Origin: CAYZPE01 sp964626625
GTDB taxonomy: Bacteria > Patescibacteriota > Minisyncoccia > Phycocordibacterales > CAYZPE01
Direction of reading: 5' to 3'
NCBI GenBank assembly: GCA_964626625.1
Contig: CAZVFV010000005.1
Span: 1-29,912 of the forward strand
DNA length: 29,912 nucleotides
Shown here: one piece after another, positions 21,265-28,510 of the stretch
How positions within the stretch are numbered: the stretch's first letter is position 1
Layout: each line of letters begins with the position of its first letter
Translations under genes and position numbers: made by a program
Notes under the pieces: model-generated
Told to the model about the DNA's origin: nothing
Seen by the model: only the letters and a program-made list of their open reading frames with translations
Databases searched by the model: none

Positions 21265-23169
21265 ATGGCAAAAATAATAGGTATTGATCTTGGGACAACA
21301 TTTTCAGCAGTTGCAGTCATGGAAGCAGGGACTCCTAATATAATCGAAAACACAGAAGGTTCTCGCACAACCCCTTCTATTGTTGCTATCTCTAAGACAG
21401 CAGAGCGCCTTGTGGGTTCTCTAGCAAAAAGACAAGCTGTAACAAATCCAAAAAATACCATCTTTGGAATTAAGCGTTTTATGGGTCACATGTTTGATGA
21501 TGCTTCTGTTCAAAAAGACCGCTCATCTATTCCGTACGATATAAAGAAAGGTCCTGATGGGGGAGTTTTGGTTACTATGAATGGCAAGGACTATCGACCA
21601 GAAGAAATTTCTGCAATGATCCTCTCTAAGCTCAAGCAAGACGCGGAGGCTCGTTTAGGAGAAAAAATTACTGAAGCAATTGTGACTGTACCTGCGTATT
21701 TTAATGATGCCCAACGAAAAGCAACAAAAGATGCTGGAAAAATTGCAGGTCTTGATATTAAAAGAATCATCAACGAACCAACTGCCGCAGCTCTTGCATA
21801 CGGTTTCAATAAAAAGAAGGATGAAAAAATTGCCGTCTTCGACTTTGGTGGAGGAACATTCGATATTTCTATTCTTGAAGTTGGTGGAGATGTTGTTGAA
21901 GTAAAATCAACTGACGGAGATAGTCATTTGGGTGGTAAAGATATCGATCAGAAAATCATCAACTGGCTTGCAGATGAATTCAAAAAGCAAAGCGGTATTG
22001 ATGTACGAAAGGATTCTCTTGCACTTCAACGTCTCGATGAAGCTGCAGAAAAGGCAAAGATTGAACTTTCTACTGCTATCGAAACAGAAATAAATATTCC
22101 ATTTATTACTTCAGGTGTAGATGGCCCACAACATTTACTTGTTAAACTATCTCGCTCAAAACTTGAAGATCTTTCAGCTGAATTTATCGAACGAGCACTT
22201 ACTATCACTAAGCGAGCAATGGAAGCATCTCCATTTAAAATTGCTGACATACAAGAAGTTGTACTTGTAGGAGGTCAAACTCGTATGCCGAAAATCCAGC
22301 AGGCTGTAAAAGATTTTTTTGGTAAAGAACCAAACAAATCAATTAACCCAGACGAGGTGGTGGCACTCGGTGCTGCTATTCAAGGAGGTATTATTGGTGG
22401 AGATGTAAAAGACATACTTCTTCTTGATGTTATTCCACTTTCTCTTGGTCTTGAAACAATGGGAGGTGTTGCTACAAAACTTATCGACAAAAACACCACT
22501 ATCCCAGCTTCAAAATCTCAGGTATTTTCAACCGCAGCTGATAATCAAACCTCGGTAGAAATCCATGTAGTGCAGGGAGAGCGACCACTTGCAACAGACA
22601 ATAAAAGTCTAGGTAGATTTATTTTAGATGGCATTCCACCAGCATCTCGAGGAATGCCTCAGGTTGAAGTTACGTTTGATATTGATGCGAACGGTATTTT
22701 GAGTGTAAAAGCAAAAGACAAAACAACAAATAAAGAGCAATCAATTCGCATCGAAGCGAGTTCAGGTCTTTCAAAAGAAGATATTGCTAAAATGCAGAAA
22801 GATGCAGAGGTACATGCAGAAGAAGACAAAAAGAAGAAAGAGCTTATTGAAGCAAAAAATATTTCTGAACAGCTTGTCTATACAGCAGAGAAAGCAGTTA
22901 AAGATAATGGCGACAAAGCCGGAGAAGAAATAAAAAAAGATGTGGAAGGGAAGATAGACGCTTTAAAGAAAGCTCAAGGAGGAACATCTCTCGAAGATAT
23001 TAAAAAAGCTTCAGATGAACTTTCTACTTCCATGTCAAAAATAGGTGAAGCTATCTCAAAACAAAATCAAGAATCAGAAAAGCAATCAAACCCAGAAAAT
23101 AAGGACCAGAAAGGTGGAAATGATGAGTCTGGACCTGTTCGAGACGCTGATTTTAAAGAGACTAAATAA
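21265..23169 (+). CDS. dnaK: Chaperone DnaK (Hsp70)
   Basis: 634 residues, normal length. The ATPase domain starts with IGIDLGTTFSAVAV (5-18), with the second phosphate loop IAVFDFGGGTFDISILE near 188-204, INEPTAAALAYG and VVLVGGQTRMPKIQ. The substrate domain (about 380-500) has LLLDVIPLSLGLETMGGVAT and the QVEVTFDIDANGILSVKAKD strand pair. A helical lid and an acidic, glutamine-rich tail follow, ending GPVRDADFKETK. It works with GrpE upstream and DnaJ downstream in folding new and damaged proteins. Confidence 0.99.
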   Translation: MAKIIGIDLGTTFSAVAVMEAGTPNIIENTEGSRTTPSIVAISKTAERLVGSLAKRQAVTNPKNTIFGIKRFMGHMFDDASVQKDRSSIPYDIKKGPDGGVLVTMNGKDYRPEEISAMILSKLKQDAEARLGEKITEAIVTVPAYFNDAQRKATKDAGKIAGLDIKRIINEPTAAALAYGFNKKKDEKIAVFDFGGGTFDISILEVGGDVVEVKSTDGDSHLGGKDIDQKIINWLADEFKKQSGIDVRKDSLALQRLDEAAEKAKIELSTAIETEINIPFITSGVDGPQHLLVKLSRSKLEDLSAEFIERALTITKRAMEASPFKIADIQEVVLVGGQTRMPKIQQAVKDFFGKEPNKSINPDEVVALGAAIQGGIIGGDVKDILLLDVIPLSLGLETMGGVATKLIDKNTTIPASKSQVFSTAADNQTSVEIHVVQGERPLATDNKSLGRFILDGIPPASRGMPQVEVTFDIDANGILSVKAKDKTTNKEQSIRIEASSGLSKEDIAKMQKDAEVHAEEDKKKKELIEAKNISEQLVYTAEKAVKDNGDKAGEEIKKDVEGKIDALKKAQGGTSLEDIKKASDELSTSMSKIGEAISKQNQESEKQSNPENKDQKGGNDESGPVRDADFKETK

Positions 23170-23219
23170 GAAGAAATAAGTATTGGAGATTTTTATTCTA
23201 ATGAAGTAGACTACTACTA

Positions 23220-24302
23220 ATGAAAAATTACTACGAAGTCTTAGGGGTTCAAAAAAATGCAGATAAAGATGAAATAAAGAAGGCTTTTCGTAAGCTTGCT
23301 CATAAGTATCACCCTGATAAAAAAGACGGTGATGAAAATAAGTTCAAGGAAGTAAACGAAGCCTACGGTGTGCTTTCTGATGACAAAAAACGAGCTGAGT
23401 ATGATCAGTACGGTAAGGTATTTTCAGGTGACGGAGGTCAAGGTGGAGGTCCTGGTGAGGGCTTCGGAGGCTTTGATTGGAGTAACTTCACTCAAGATGG
23501 TGGAGCTGGATTTGATTTTGATATAGGAGATATCTTCAGTAACATTTTTGGTGGTGGAGGAAGACGAGAACAAGCTCGTCGTGGAAGAGATATTTCAATG
23601 GATATCGAGCTTTCATTTGAAGAGTCAATCTTCGGAGTTGAACGAAAAGTACTTCTTAATAAAATATCTGAGTGCGATATATGTAATGCAACTGGTGCAG
23701 CAAAAGGATCTGAGATGACTACGTGTACAACCTGTAATGGAAAAGGTTCCATAAAAGAAGCTCGAAGATCTCTCGTGGGTACTTTTATGACAACTCGTGT
23801 TTGTGATGTATGTACTGGAATTGGGAAGGTTCCTAAAAATCCATGTGCTGATTGTCATGGAGCTGGTGTGTTAAAGAAAGAAAAAGAGATTCTTATTTCT
23901 ATTCCAGCAGGCATAGATAATGGCGAAATGATTCGCATACCAAAAAATGGTGAGGCAATACCTCATGGAACATCAGGAGACTTGTATGTAAAAATTCACG
24001 TTAAACCTCATTCTATGTGGAAAAAAGAAGGAACTGATCTTGTAACAAATCTCAAGGTCAAACTCTCAGACGCTCTTCTTGGTACAGACTACAACCTCAA
24101 AACACTTGAGGGAGATTTAACTGTGAAAATCCCTGAAGGAGTTACATTTGGAGAAATTCTTCGCATAAAAGGTAAGGGTGTTCCTAAAGATAAGAGTAAA
24201 CATCGAGGAGACATGCTTATTAAAATAAACATTGAGCTTCCGCGTAGACTTTCTCGTTCTGCAAAGAAGGCTGTGGAAGAACTCAAGAAAGAAGGTGTGT
24301 AG
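23220..24302 (+). CDS. dnaJ: Co-chaperone DnaJ (Hsp40)
   Basis: 360 residues, 50 bases after dnaK. The J domain (1-68) carries the DnaK-activating HPD in YHPDKK (residues 31-36). A Gly/Phe-rich linker (about 72-115) follows, then the zinc domain with four CxxCxGxG-type repeats: CDICNATG, CTTCNGKG, CDVCTGIG and CADCHGAG (the first has N-A in place of xG). C-terminal substrate-binding domains run to the end. Class I (type A) DnaJ. Start ATG 23220 has no Shine-Dalgarno. Confidence 0.98.
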   Translation: MKNYYEVLGVQKNADKDEIKKAFRKLAHKYHPDKKDGDENKFKEVNEAYGVLSDDKKRAEYDQYGKVFSGDGGQGGGPGEGFGGFDWSNFTQDGGAGFDFDIGDIFSNIFGGGGRREQARRGRDISMDIELSFEESIFGVERKVLLNKISECDICNATGAAKGSEMTTCTTCNGKGSIKEARRSLVGTFMTTRVCDVCTGIGKVPKNPCADCHGAGVLKKEKEILISIPAGIDNGEMIRIPKNGEAIPHGTSGDLYVKIHVKPHSMWKKEGTDLVTNLKVKLSDALLGTDYNLKTLEGDLTVKIPEGVTFGEILRIKGKGVPKDKSKHRGDMLIKINIELPRRLSRSAKKAVEELKKEGV

Positions 24303-24305
24303 GAG

Positions 24306-24314
24306 TGGTATAGT
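24306..24314 (+). promoter_or_regulatory. Extended -10 promoter for the membrane protein gene after dnaJ
   Basis: TGG-TATAGT (hexamer 24309-24314), beginning 4 bases after the dnaJ stop and ending 6 bases before ATG 24321. Confidence 0.5.
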
Positions 24315-24320
24315 AGAGAA

Positions 24321-24794
24321 ATGGATGTATCATTCTTCTCGACACTCTCTTTGAATGTACTCGTACCCGCACTTATATTTATCGGAGGTTTTTTCTATGC
24401 ATTGGTTCGAGGTAAGGAGAAGATAATTTCAGCTATCCTTGCGTTCTACCCAAGTCTTTTCTTTATGTCTATTTTTCCATACTGGAATGCTGCGGTTTTT
24501 GAAAAAGAGGGGATACATTCTTTTGTTGCGCATCTCGGTGTTTTTCTATTATTTTATATTCCAATACATCTTATTCTTTCGCGGGTTGTAGAGTCTTATT
24601 ATTCTGAAAAAAGATCGGGTAAATTTTTACAGATAGCAAGTTTAAGTCTAGCTTTTGCTGTTTTAGTTATGGCTTTACTTATAAATTTCTTGCCAGTTAT
24701 TTTTGTATTTTCAATAAGTAGTCTTATAACAAAGTATCTCTTCTGGTTTTTAATAGCTCCATTTCTCCTTATTCTTATAGCTATCAAAGAATAA
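24321..24794 (+). CDS. Four- to five-helix membrane protein, function unknown
   Basis: 157 residues, mostly hydrophobic. Likely membrane segments are about 10-29, 36-53, 69-88, 102-122 and 128-154. I do not recognise a family. Short charged loops (RGKEK near 31-35, YYSEKRSGK near 92-100) suggest the orientation but no active site. It lies just behind dnaJ but has its own near-leaderless promoter, so a functional link to the chaperones is not shown. Confidence 0.65.
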   Translation: MDVSFFSTLSLNVLVPALIFIGGFFYALVRGKEKIISAILAFYPSLFFMSIFPYWNAAVFEKEGIHSFVAHLGVFLLFYIPIHLILSRVVESYYSEKRSGKFLQIASLSLAFAVLVMALLINFLPVIFVFSISSLITKYLFWFLIAPFLLILIAIKE

Positions 24795-24901
24795 GAGTAT
24801 TCCAAGGCTATGTTTCTTTCTAAATCCTGTTTTCTAACCACTTATCTTCTTTAGAAACTGTTAGACTTCTGTTTGTAATTAGATATTTAACATTTGATAT
24901 T

Positions 24902-24928
24902 ACACTTTACTTGTGGTAAAGTGTTTTT
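24902..24928 (+). terminator. Rho-independent terminator
   Basis: Perfect 9-bp stem ACACTTTAC/GTAAAGTGT with a 5-base loop and a short T-run. It lies about 107 bases after the membrane protein stop; the 24795-24901 stretch before it holds nothing I can name. Confidence 0.8.
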
Positions 24929-25003
24929 GGGCCAAATGTGTCGTTCTTTCATTTCTATTCCAGAGTCCTTTTTGAAGGGGTTAGAGTAGAATGGAGTCTA
25001 CTT

Positions 25004-25177
25004 ATGTGTTCACTTGCAAGAATTCGTGAATTGGATGAATCTGACCTCCGTAATCTGGGGGAACACCCAAGGATGGAGGTGCATCATCTCGACGATGGAG
25101 ATGATGACGAAGAGGTCACCGGGGGAGCTATTGAGCAATTGCTCAGTCGTCGATCAAAAATCGACACAACTGAGTAA
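25004..25177 (+). CDS. Small acidic protein, function unknown
   Basis: 57 residues from ATG 25004, with GGAG (24993-24996) 7 bases upstream as ribosome-binding site. The frame is open from 24938, but no start signal is seen there. The sequence has a basic N-terminal helix (LARIRELDESDLRNLG) and a very acidic middle (HHLDDGDDDEEVTGG, about 28-42), then a short helix. I recognise no family. A competing 12-codon frame (24991-25029) starts after GAAGGGG and overlaps this start. The gene is a lone unit with its own terminator, followed directly by repeat R2, the same layout as the HEXXH gene and R1. It may code for a real small protein, but composition alone cannot prove it. Confidence 0.45.
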   Translation: MCSLARIRELDESDLRNLGEHPRMEVHHLDDGDDDEEVTGGAIEQLLSRRSKIDTTE

Positions 25178-25211
25178 CTTTTCAAACTTTCCAGCACTAG
25201 GAATCAAACAT

Positions 25212-25258
25212 AAATCAGCTGACACGGCCTTGGCCCAAGCTCGTCAGCTGATTTTTTT
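25212..25258 (+). terminator. Rho-independent terminator after the small acidic protein gene
   Basis: Perfect 12-bp stem AAATCAGCTGAC/GTCAGCTGATTT (25212-25223 with 25243-25254), with an inner GGCC/GGCC hairpin, then a T-run. R2 begins right after it. Confidence 0.92.
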
Positions 25259-25382
25259 ATTGCGATTGCGGAGTATTCTCCGCAAGTACAAAAAGAGTCG
25301 GTGGAGCCGATACTCCTGCAACAAAGTTTTCCCTGTTGCCTCGCCACGTGCCCCGTCTGCTTACGTCAGGTATGAGACGAGG
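25259..25382 (+). repeat. Dispersed multi-hairpin element, copy R2
   Basis: Second copy of the R1 element. H1 is shortened to TGCGGAG/CTCCGCA with a TATT loop (25267-25284). H2 is GAGT-CGGT/GCCG-at-ACTC (25295-25315; the C-to-T change relative to R1 turns a C:G pair into T·G). H3 GCAACA/TGTTGC (25318-25339) pairs perfectly here. H4 is CCCCGTCT/AGACGAGG (25351-25382, one mismatch). The stretch from the outer H1 arm through H3 is nearly identical to R1, while inner loops differ. Confidence 0.85.
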
Positions 25383-25650
25383 TAAAATTTTATTTAGAAA
25401 TTCTGACACTTTTTTGTTTATATGTCACAACACTCATTCCTCGTTTCAAGTTCTCTTATATTTTCATAGTTGACACCCGACAACACTTTTTAAAAATCAT
25501 AAGCATAATAGGCTCATTTTTAGTTTTTACACACAAACAGTCTTTGACAAGGTTCAGTAGACAGTTTTATTTATTTGTTACATATCGACAACAATTCTTG
25601 TTGATTTATCCTAAACCTTGGAACGAACTTGCACTTCGCAAGAGTTCTTC
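25383..25650 (+). other. Non-coding region before the DUF397-type gene
   Basis: About 270 AT-rich bases without a plausible gene. Two perfect TTGACA hexamers occur (25470-25475 and 25544-25549), but neither has a good -10 at normal distance. TGT-TACATA (hexamer 25579-25584) could act as an extended -10. A hairpin with arms around AACTTGC/GCAAGAGTT (25625-25647) lies near the gene. This is probably promoter and leader. Confidence 0.35.
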
Positions 25651-25656
25651 AACATC

Positions 25657-25675
25657 AACTCTCGAAAGGAGAGTT
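25657..25675 (+). promoter_or_regulatory. Hairpin covering the ribosome-binding site of the DUF397-type gene
   Basis: AACTCTC/GAGAGTT, 7 perfect pairs with a GAAAG loop. The Shine-Dalgarno AAAGGAG (25665-25671) spans the loop and right arm, 8 bases before ATG 25680, so folding would partly hide it. Confidence 0.55.
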
Positions 25676-25679
25676 TCCC

Positions 25680-25916
25680 ATGCGTAACAAGCCCGATAAC
25701 TTGTCCCCGATGTCGTTCGATGTCCCAGACGACAAGTTCGTCAAGAGTGGCTGGTGCAAGAAACGTGGTCCATGTGTTTCTATTGCTCGCACCGAGCACG
25801 GCGTCGCCATTCGCGACACCAAGGACGCCAGCAAGGCTACCCAGTTCTACACCCACGAAGAATGGGACGCCTTCGTTAATGGTGTGAAGGCTGGTGAGTT
25901 CGACACCAAGGTTTAA
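25680..25916 (+). CDS. DUF397-type small protein, GC-rich
   Basis: 78 residues from ATG 25680, with AAAGGAG upstream. The protein matches the DUF397 pattern known from Streptomyces and relatives: a K-S-x-W stretch with a conserved cysteine (PCVSIA, C32), VAIRDTKDA (42-50; family VAVRDSKDP), and FYTHEEWDAFVNGVKAGEFD (family F.p.EW.aFl.GvkaGEFD). In actinobacteria such proteins usually sit beside an XRE regulator; none is here. Base use is unlike the neighbours: 54 of 78 codons end in G or C by my count. Either recent acquisition or selection for highly expressed codons could explain this. Function unknown, possibly regulatory. Confidence 0.8.
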   Translation: MRNKPDNLSPMSFDVPDDKFVKSGWCKKRGPCVSIARTEHGVAIRDTKDASKATQFYTHEEWDAFVNGVKAGEFDTKV

Positions 25917-25935
25917 GCCACCTCATCGGCTGTTA

Positions 25936-25970
25936 GGGGAGAGTAGCAGCAATTGCCTACTCTCCCCTTT
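25936..25970 (+). terminator. Rho-independent terminator after the DUF397-type gene
   Basis: Perfect 11-bp stem GGGGAGAGTAG/CTACTCTCCCC with a 10-base loop and TTT. The next gene's -10 starts only 8 bases after the stem. Confidence 0.9.
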
Positions 25971-25974
25971 ATCG

Positions 25975-25980
25975 TATAAT
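25975..25980 (+). promoter_or_regulatory. -10 element for the alpha/beta hydrolase gene
   Basis: Perfect TATAAT 6 bases before ATG 25987. It supports that start over the longer frame beginning inside the DUF397-type gene. Confidence 0.6.
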
Positions 25981-25986
25981 CTAAAC

Positions 25987-26487
25987 ATGTCAAATATAAT
26001 CATTTATCCAGGTTGGGGAGAATCTTTCAAAGAAGCTCGTTACAGAAAGCTTGCAAAGACTCTCGAAAACGCTGGTCACAAAGTTACTCCTATGAATCTT
26101 GATTGGAGGAAACCACTATCAAGCAATGTTTTTGCTGTGCCAAAGAGTAGTATTATTGTTGGTTTCTCATACGGCGCTGTGATTGCATATCTTATTGCTC
26201 AAAAATTTCCATACAAAAAGATCATATTATGTTCTCTTTCACCGCTTCATAAGTTTAGCTATAAAGATAATTTGAAAATGTACCAAGAACACATGACATA
26301 CGAGCAAGCAAAAGTTATGGCCGATGATACGCAAAAAATAAAAATTAACCTCAAAAAACTAAAAGTTCCTTATATCACTCTTGTCGGCGAATTAGAAAAA
26401 GGTATAGGCAAAGCAGATTTTATTGTGCCGAAGACTGGGCACAATATGACCAATACTTATATAAATAGTATTTCAAAACTACTTTAG
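25987..26487 (+). CDS. Small alpha/beta hydrolase
   Basis: 166 residues. It starts with a strand/oxyanion-type IIIYPGWGESFKEARY, has a nucleophile elbow GFSYGA (59-64, serine S61) and a histidine in KTGHNM (H152) at the expected C-terminal place. The acid may be within LVGELEKG. This size and layout resemble RBBP9/YdeN-like serine hydrolases, cytoplasmic enzymes of unclear substrate. AT-rich codons match the rest of the genome and contrast with the gene just before it. Confidence 0.75.
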   Translation: MSNIIIYPGWGESFKEARYRKLAKTLENAGHKVTPMNLDWRKPLSSNVFAVPKSSIIVGFSYGAVIAYLIAQKFPYKKIILCSLSPLHKFSYKDNLKMYQEHMTYEQAKVMADDTQKIKINLKKLKVPYITLVGELEKGIGKADFIVPKTGHNMTNTYINSISKLL

Positions 26488-26794
26488 TTGTTAGATTTTT
26501 GATATTTTCAATCAAATTTTCCTCACCACTTTGTAACTCATCATCCATAAACTTGCTTTCAAGGCCAAAGAAATTCACCACATTACTAATGTAGATGAGA
26601 AAAGATTGTTGATGTCTCAATTATTTACGAACTTCACACAAGACCGTTACACCATAAAGCCAAACTACAATTTAGCCTGTAATTGTCTTGTAGAATGGAT
26701 ACAAAAGCTAAATGACACCTACGATTGTATCCGATAGTGCGGGCGACGAGGGGGAATTGGCGAATTATCGGTAACTTTAATTTAGCTTTAGAAA
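26488..26794. other. Non-coding or decayed region between hydrolase and Nudix genes
   Basis: About 310 bases. A forward frame of roughly 60 codons (after a TAA near 26538 to the TAG at about 26736) contains a protein-like stretch, LFTNFTQDRYTIKPNYN and LVEWIQKLNDTYD, but no good start or ribosome-binding site. A 66-residue minus-strand frame overlaps the hydrolase gene end. Base composition changes to GC-richer at 26738-26765. It may be a gene remnant. Confidence 0.3.
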
Positions 26795-26803
26795 TGCTAA
26801 AAT
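26795..26803 (+). promoter_or_regulatory. Extended -10 promoter for the Nudix gene
   Basis: TGC-TAAAAT (hexamer 26798-26803), 6 bases before ATG 26810. The in-frame GTG at 26804 directly follows the hexamer and is less likely as start. Confidence 0.5.
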
Positions 26804-26809
26804 GTGTCG

Positions 26810-27073
26810 ATGAAAAGAAATCGAGCCGCAGGAATAGTTATAAAGGATAATAAAGTCCTCGTGATGCATCGCATAAATAAAGGTGACGAATATTGGGTAT
26901 TTCCAGGTGGCGGACAAGAAGATGGCGAGACCCCCGAACAAACGGCTGTTCGAGAAATTGATGAGGAAACCACTCTCAAGGTAAAGCCAGGAAAGCTTGT
27001 ATATCACATAAAGTGGGACACAGATGAAGAAAATTTCTCGTCTCGTTGGTTGCAGGGTTGTTATATCACGTAG
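26810..27073 (+). CDS. Nudix hydrolase, apparently C-terminally truncated
   Basis: 87 residues. The Nudix box is nearly complete: G34, E40, R48-E49-I50, E52-E53, with T55 where the final glycine is usual. These glutamates bind the metal for cleaving nucleoside diphosphates linked to another group. The start RAAGIVIKDNKVLVMHR and YWVFPGGG are family-typical. Nudix domains usually need about 125 or more residues, but this one stops about 30 after the box at QGCYIT. The downstream 50 bases are the promoter of another gene, so the rest is missing. It may be inactive. Confidence 0.75.
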   Translation: MKRNRAAGIVIKDNKVLVMHRINKGDEYWVFPGGGQEDGETPEQTAVREIDEETTLKVKPGKLVYHIKWDTDEENFSSRWLQGCYIT

Positions 27074-27112
27074 CCTTACGTGTCAATGGCGGTATTGTAT
27101 TTGGTGATGGTG

Positions 27113-27121
27113 TGGTATAGT
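27113..27121 (+). promoter_or_regulatory. Extended -10 promoter for the propeller-like membrane protein
   Basis: TGG-TATAGT (hexamer 27116-27121), 6 bases before ATG 27128. It identifies that ATG as the start rather than the in-frame one at 27086 or codons before it. Confidence 0.55.
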
Positions 27122-27127
27122 TTTTTT

Positions 27128-28504
27128 ATGGAAGAAGGATTACAAAAACAACCACAATCTGAAGATGAAGTAAAAAAGCCAGTTTCTACTTTCAAAAAAT
27201 ATATACCACTTATTATTGGGGTAATTTTTTCATTCATTGGGCTTATGGTTTTTTTGAGCATATTTTCTAGAAATAGTGAGATTAGGAAAGCAGAGAACGT
27301 ATCCCAAGAAAATAATATTCAACCTCTAGCTTCACTGCTCCCTGACACAGAAGATGTCCTTAGGGTTGCAATAGGTGATATAGAAAACGAGATTGATGAG
27401 GATAGGTATTACTATCATAATGATGGTTCTTATATAAACTATTCACTTTTTGATATTAACTTGAATACCAAAGAACTAAGTTCTGATAGATATGTTAATG
27501 ACGAAATAGAAGCTTACTCGGGAATTCCATTTGTGGATAACGAAGTATATTCTACAGTCATAGTTTCTCGATTATCATCACAAGACAAAACCGAGTCTTT
27601 GGTTTGGATTGGTACAAAAAACCACAACGAACCAGTTGATGGTGCTTATGGGGGCTATTATATTAACGAGGAAGCGCCATTAACATATAGATGTGAAGTT
27701 TTTAGTAAAACTTGTGAACAAATTTCTACAATTCCTATATCACCCAGAGCTGTTACTGAACCTAAAAAAAATAATTTAGACCGATTTTATAATGGACCAT
27801 CTCGATATTGGTTAAAGTGGGATAATGAAAGTGGAAGGTTGCTCGGACACTATCATGGTGAAGGTGGACCCAGTTCGCCAGTATATGTTCTAGATACGGA
27901 CAAAAAAGAGGTTTACACGGTTTGTGGTGATGAGAAGGGATGTCCTGGCCTCGGTTTTGCTAATTGGGATAATGATGCTAGTCAAGTATTTGTTGTTGAT
28001 TATAAATATGGAGAACCACAGACATTTGAATGGATAACGGGGGGAGAGAGTATAAGAAATCGACGACATACATATGGTCAAATTTTTCAATACGACTCTG
28101 AAAAAAATAACTATGTTTGGAAAAAAGAATTTGATCTGTCTAGCATAGATAGTCAGCCATACAAATCATATGATAATCCACATAACTATTTAAGGTACGC
28201 TATATTCTCTCGCGATAATAACCATGTGCTTCTACTCACCTCTCGAAACATTTATTCTCTAAGTTTAGAATCTGGTGAAATAACTCACCTTGTTGATGCA
28301 ACACCAGCCATAGAGATACAAAAGGAACATGGAGGGATTTTTGCAGAACATAAACAGGAAGTTCGGTTTTCTCCAAGCGGAAGATATGTTTATTTTATAG
28401 GAAAAGAAGAAAAATCTGAAAAAAGCACGTTATACACGATTGACCTACTTAACAACTTTGAAGTAGAGCTTATAGTTACTGCTGATTATATAAATACTAG
28501 ATAA
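27128..28504 (+). CDS. Membrane-anchored protein with propeller-like exported domain
   Basis: 458 residues from ATG 27128. A short charged cytoplasmic tail (1-24) precedes one membrane helix (about 27-47), with a large exported part after it. The exported part has repeated beta-strand units with FSPSGRYVYFIG (near the C terminus), NWDNDASQVFVVD and SRDNNHVLLLTS, which resemble TolB/WD-type propeller blades. No enzyme motif is seen. Its N-terminal design (short E/Q/K tail, FKKYIPLIIGV) parallels that of the next gene, so the two may be a functional pair. Confidence 0.7.
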   Translation: MEEGLQKQPQSEDEVKKPVSTFKKYIPLIIGVIFSFIGLMVFLSIFSRNSEIRKAENVSQENNIQPLASLLPDTEDVLRVAIGDIENEIDEDRYYYHNDGSYINYSLFDINLNTKELSSDRYVNDEIEAYSGIPFVDNEVYSTVIVSRLSSQDKTESLVWIGTKNHNEPVDGAYGGYYINEEAPLTYRCEVFSKTCEQISTIPISPRAVTEPKKNNLDRFYNGPSRYWLKWDNESGRLLGHYHGEGGPSSPVYVLDTDKKEVYTVCGDEKGCPGLGFANWDNDASQVFVVDYKYGEPQTFEWITGGESIRNRRHTYGQIFQYDSEKNNYVWKKEFDLSSIDSQPYKSYDNPHNYLRYAIFSRDNNHVLLLTSRNIYSLSLESGEITHLVDATPAIEIQKEHGGIFAEHKQEVRFSPSGRYVYFIGKEEKSEKSTLYTIDLLNNFEVELIVTADYINTR

Positions 28505-28505
28505 T
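28500..28505 (+). promoter_or_regulatory. Possible -10 for the TIG-domain protein gene
   Basis: GATAAT overlapping the previous stop codon, 5 bases before ATG 28511. It fits the leaderless spacing; cotranscription with the upstream gene is equally possible. Confidence 0.3.
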
Positions 28506-28510
28506 TTTTT

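Noticed and set aside
23492..23858. Minus-strand open frames inside dnaJ, and similar ones in dnaK, leuS, rpsI and grpE
   Set aside because: Antisense shadows of strongly conserved coding sequence, with no start signals or recognisable content.
25014..25385. Forward open frame of 123 codons through the acidic gene, terminator and R2
   Set aside because: It crosses a strong terminator and the hairpin repeat, has no ribosome-binding site and overlaps a better frame.
26420..26620. Minus-strand frame of 66 codons
   Set aside because: It overlaps the hydrolase gene end, has no ribosome-binding site or -10 near its start and shows no known motif.
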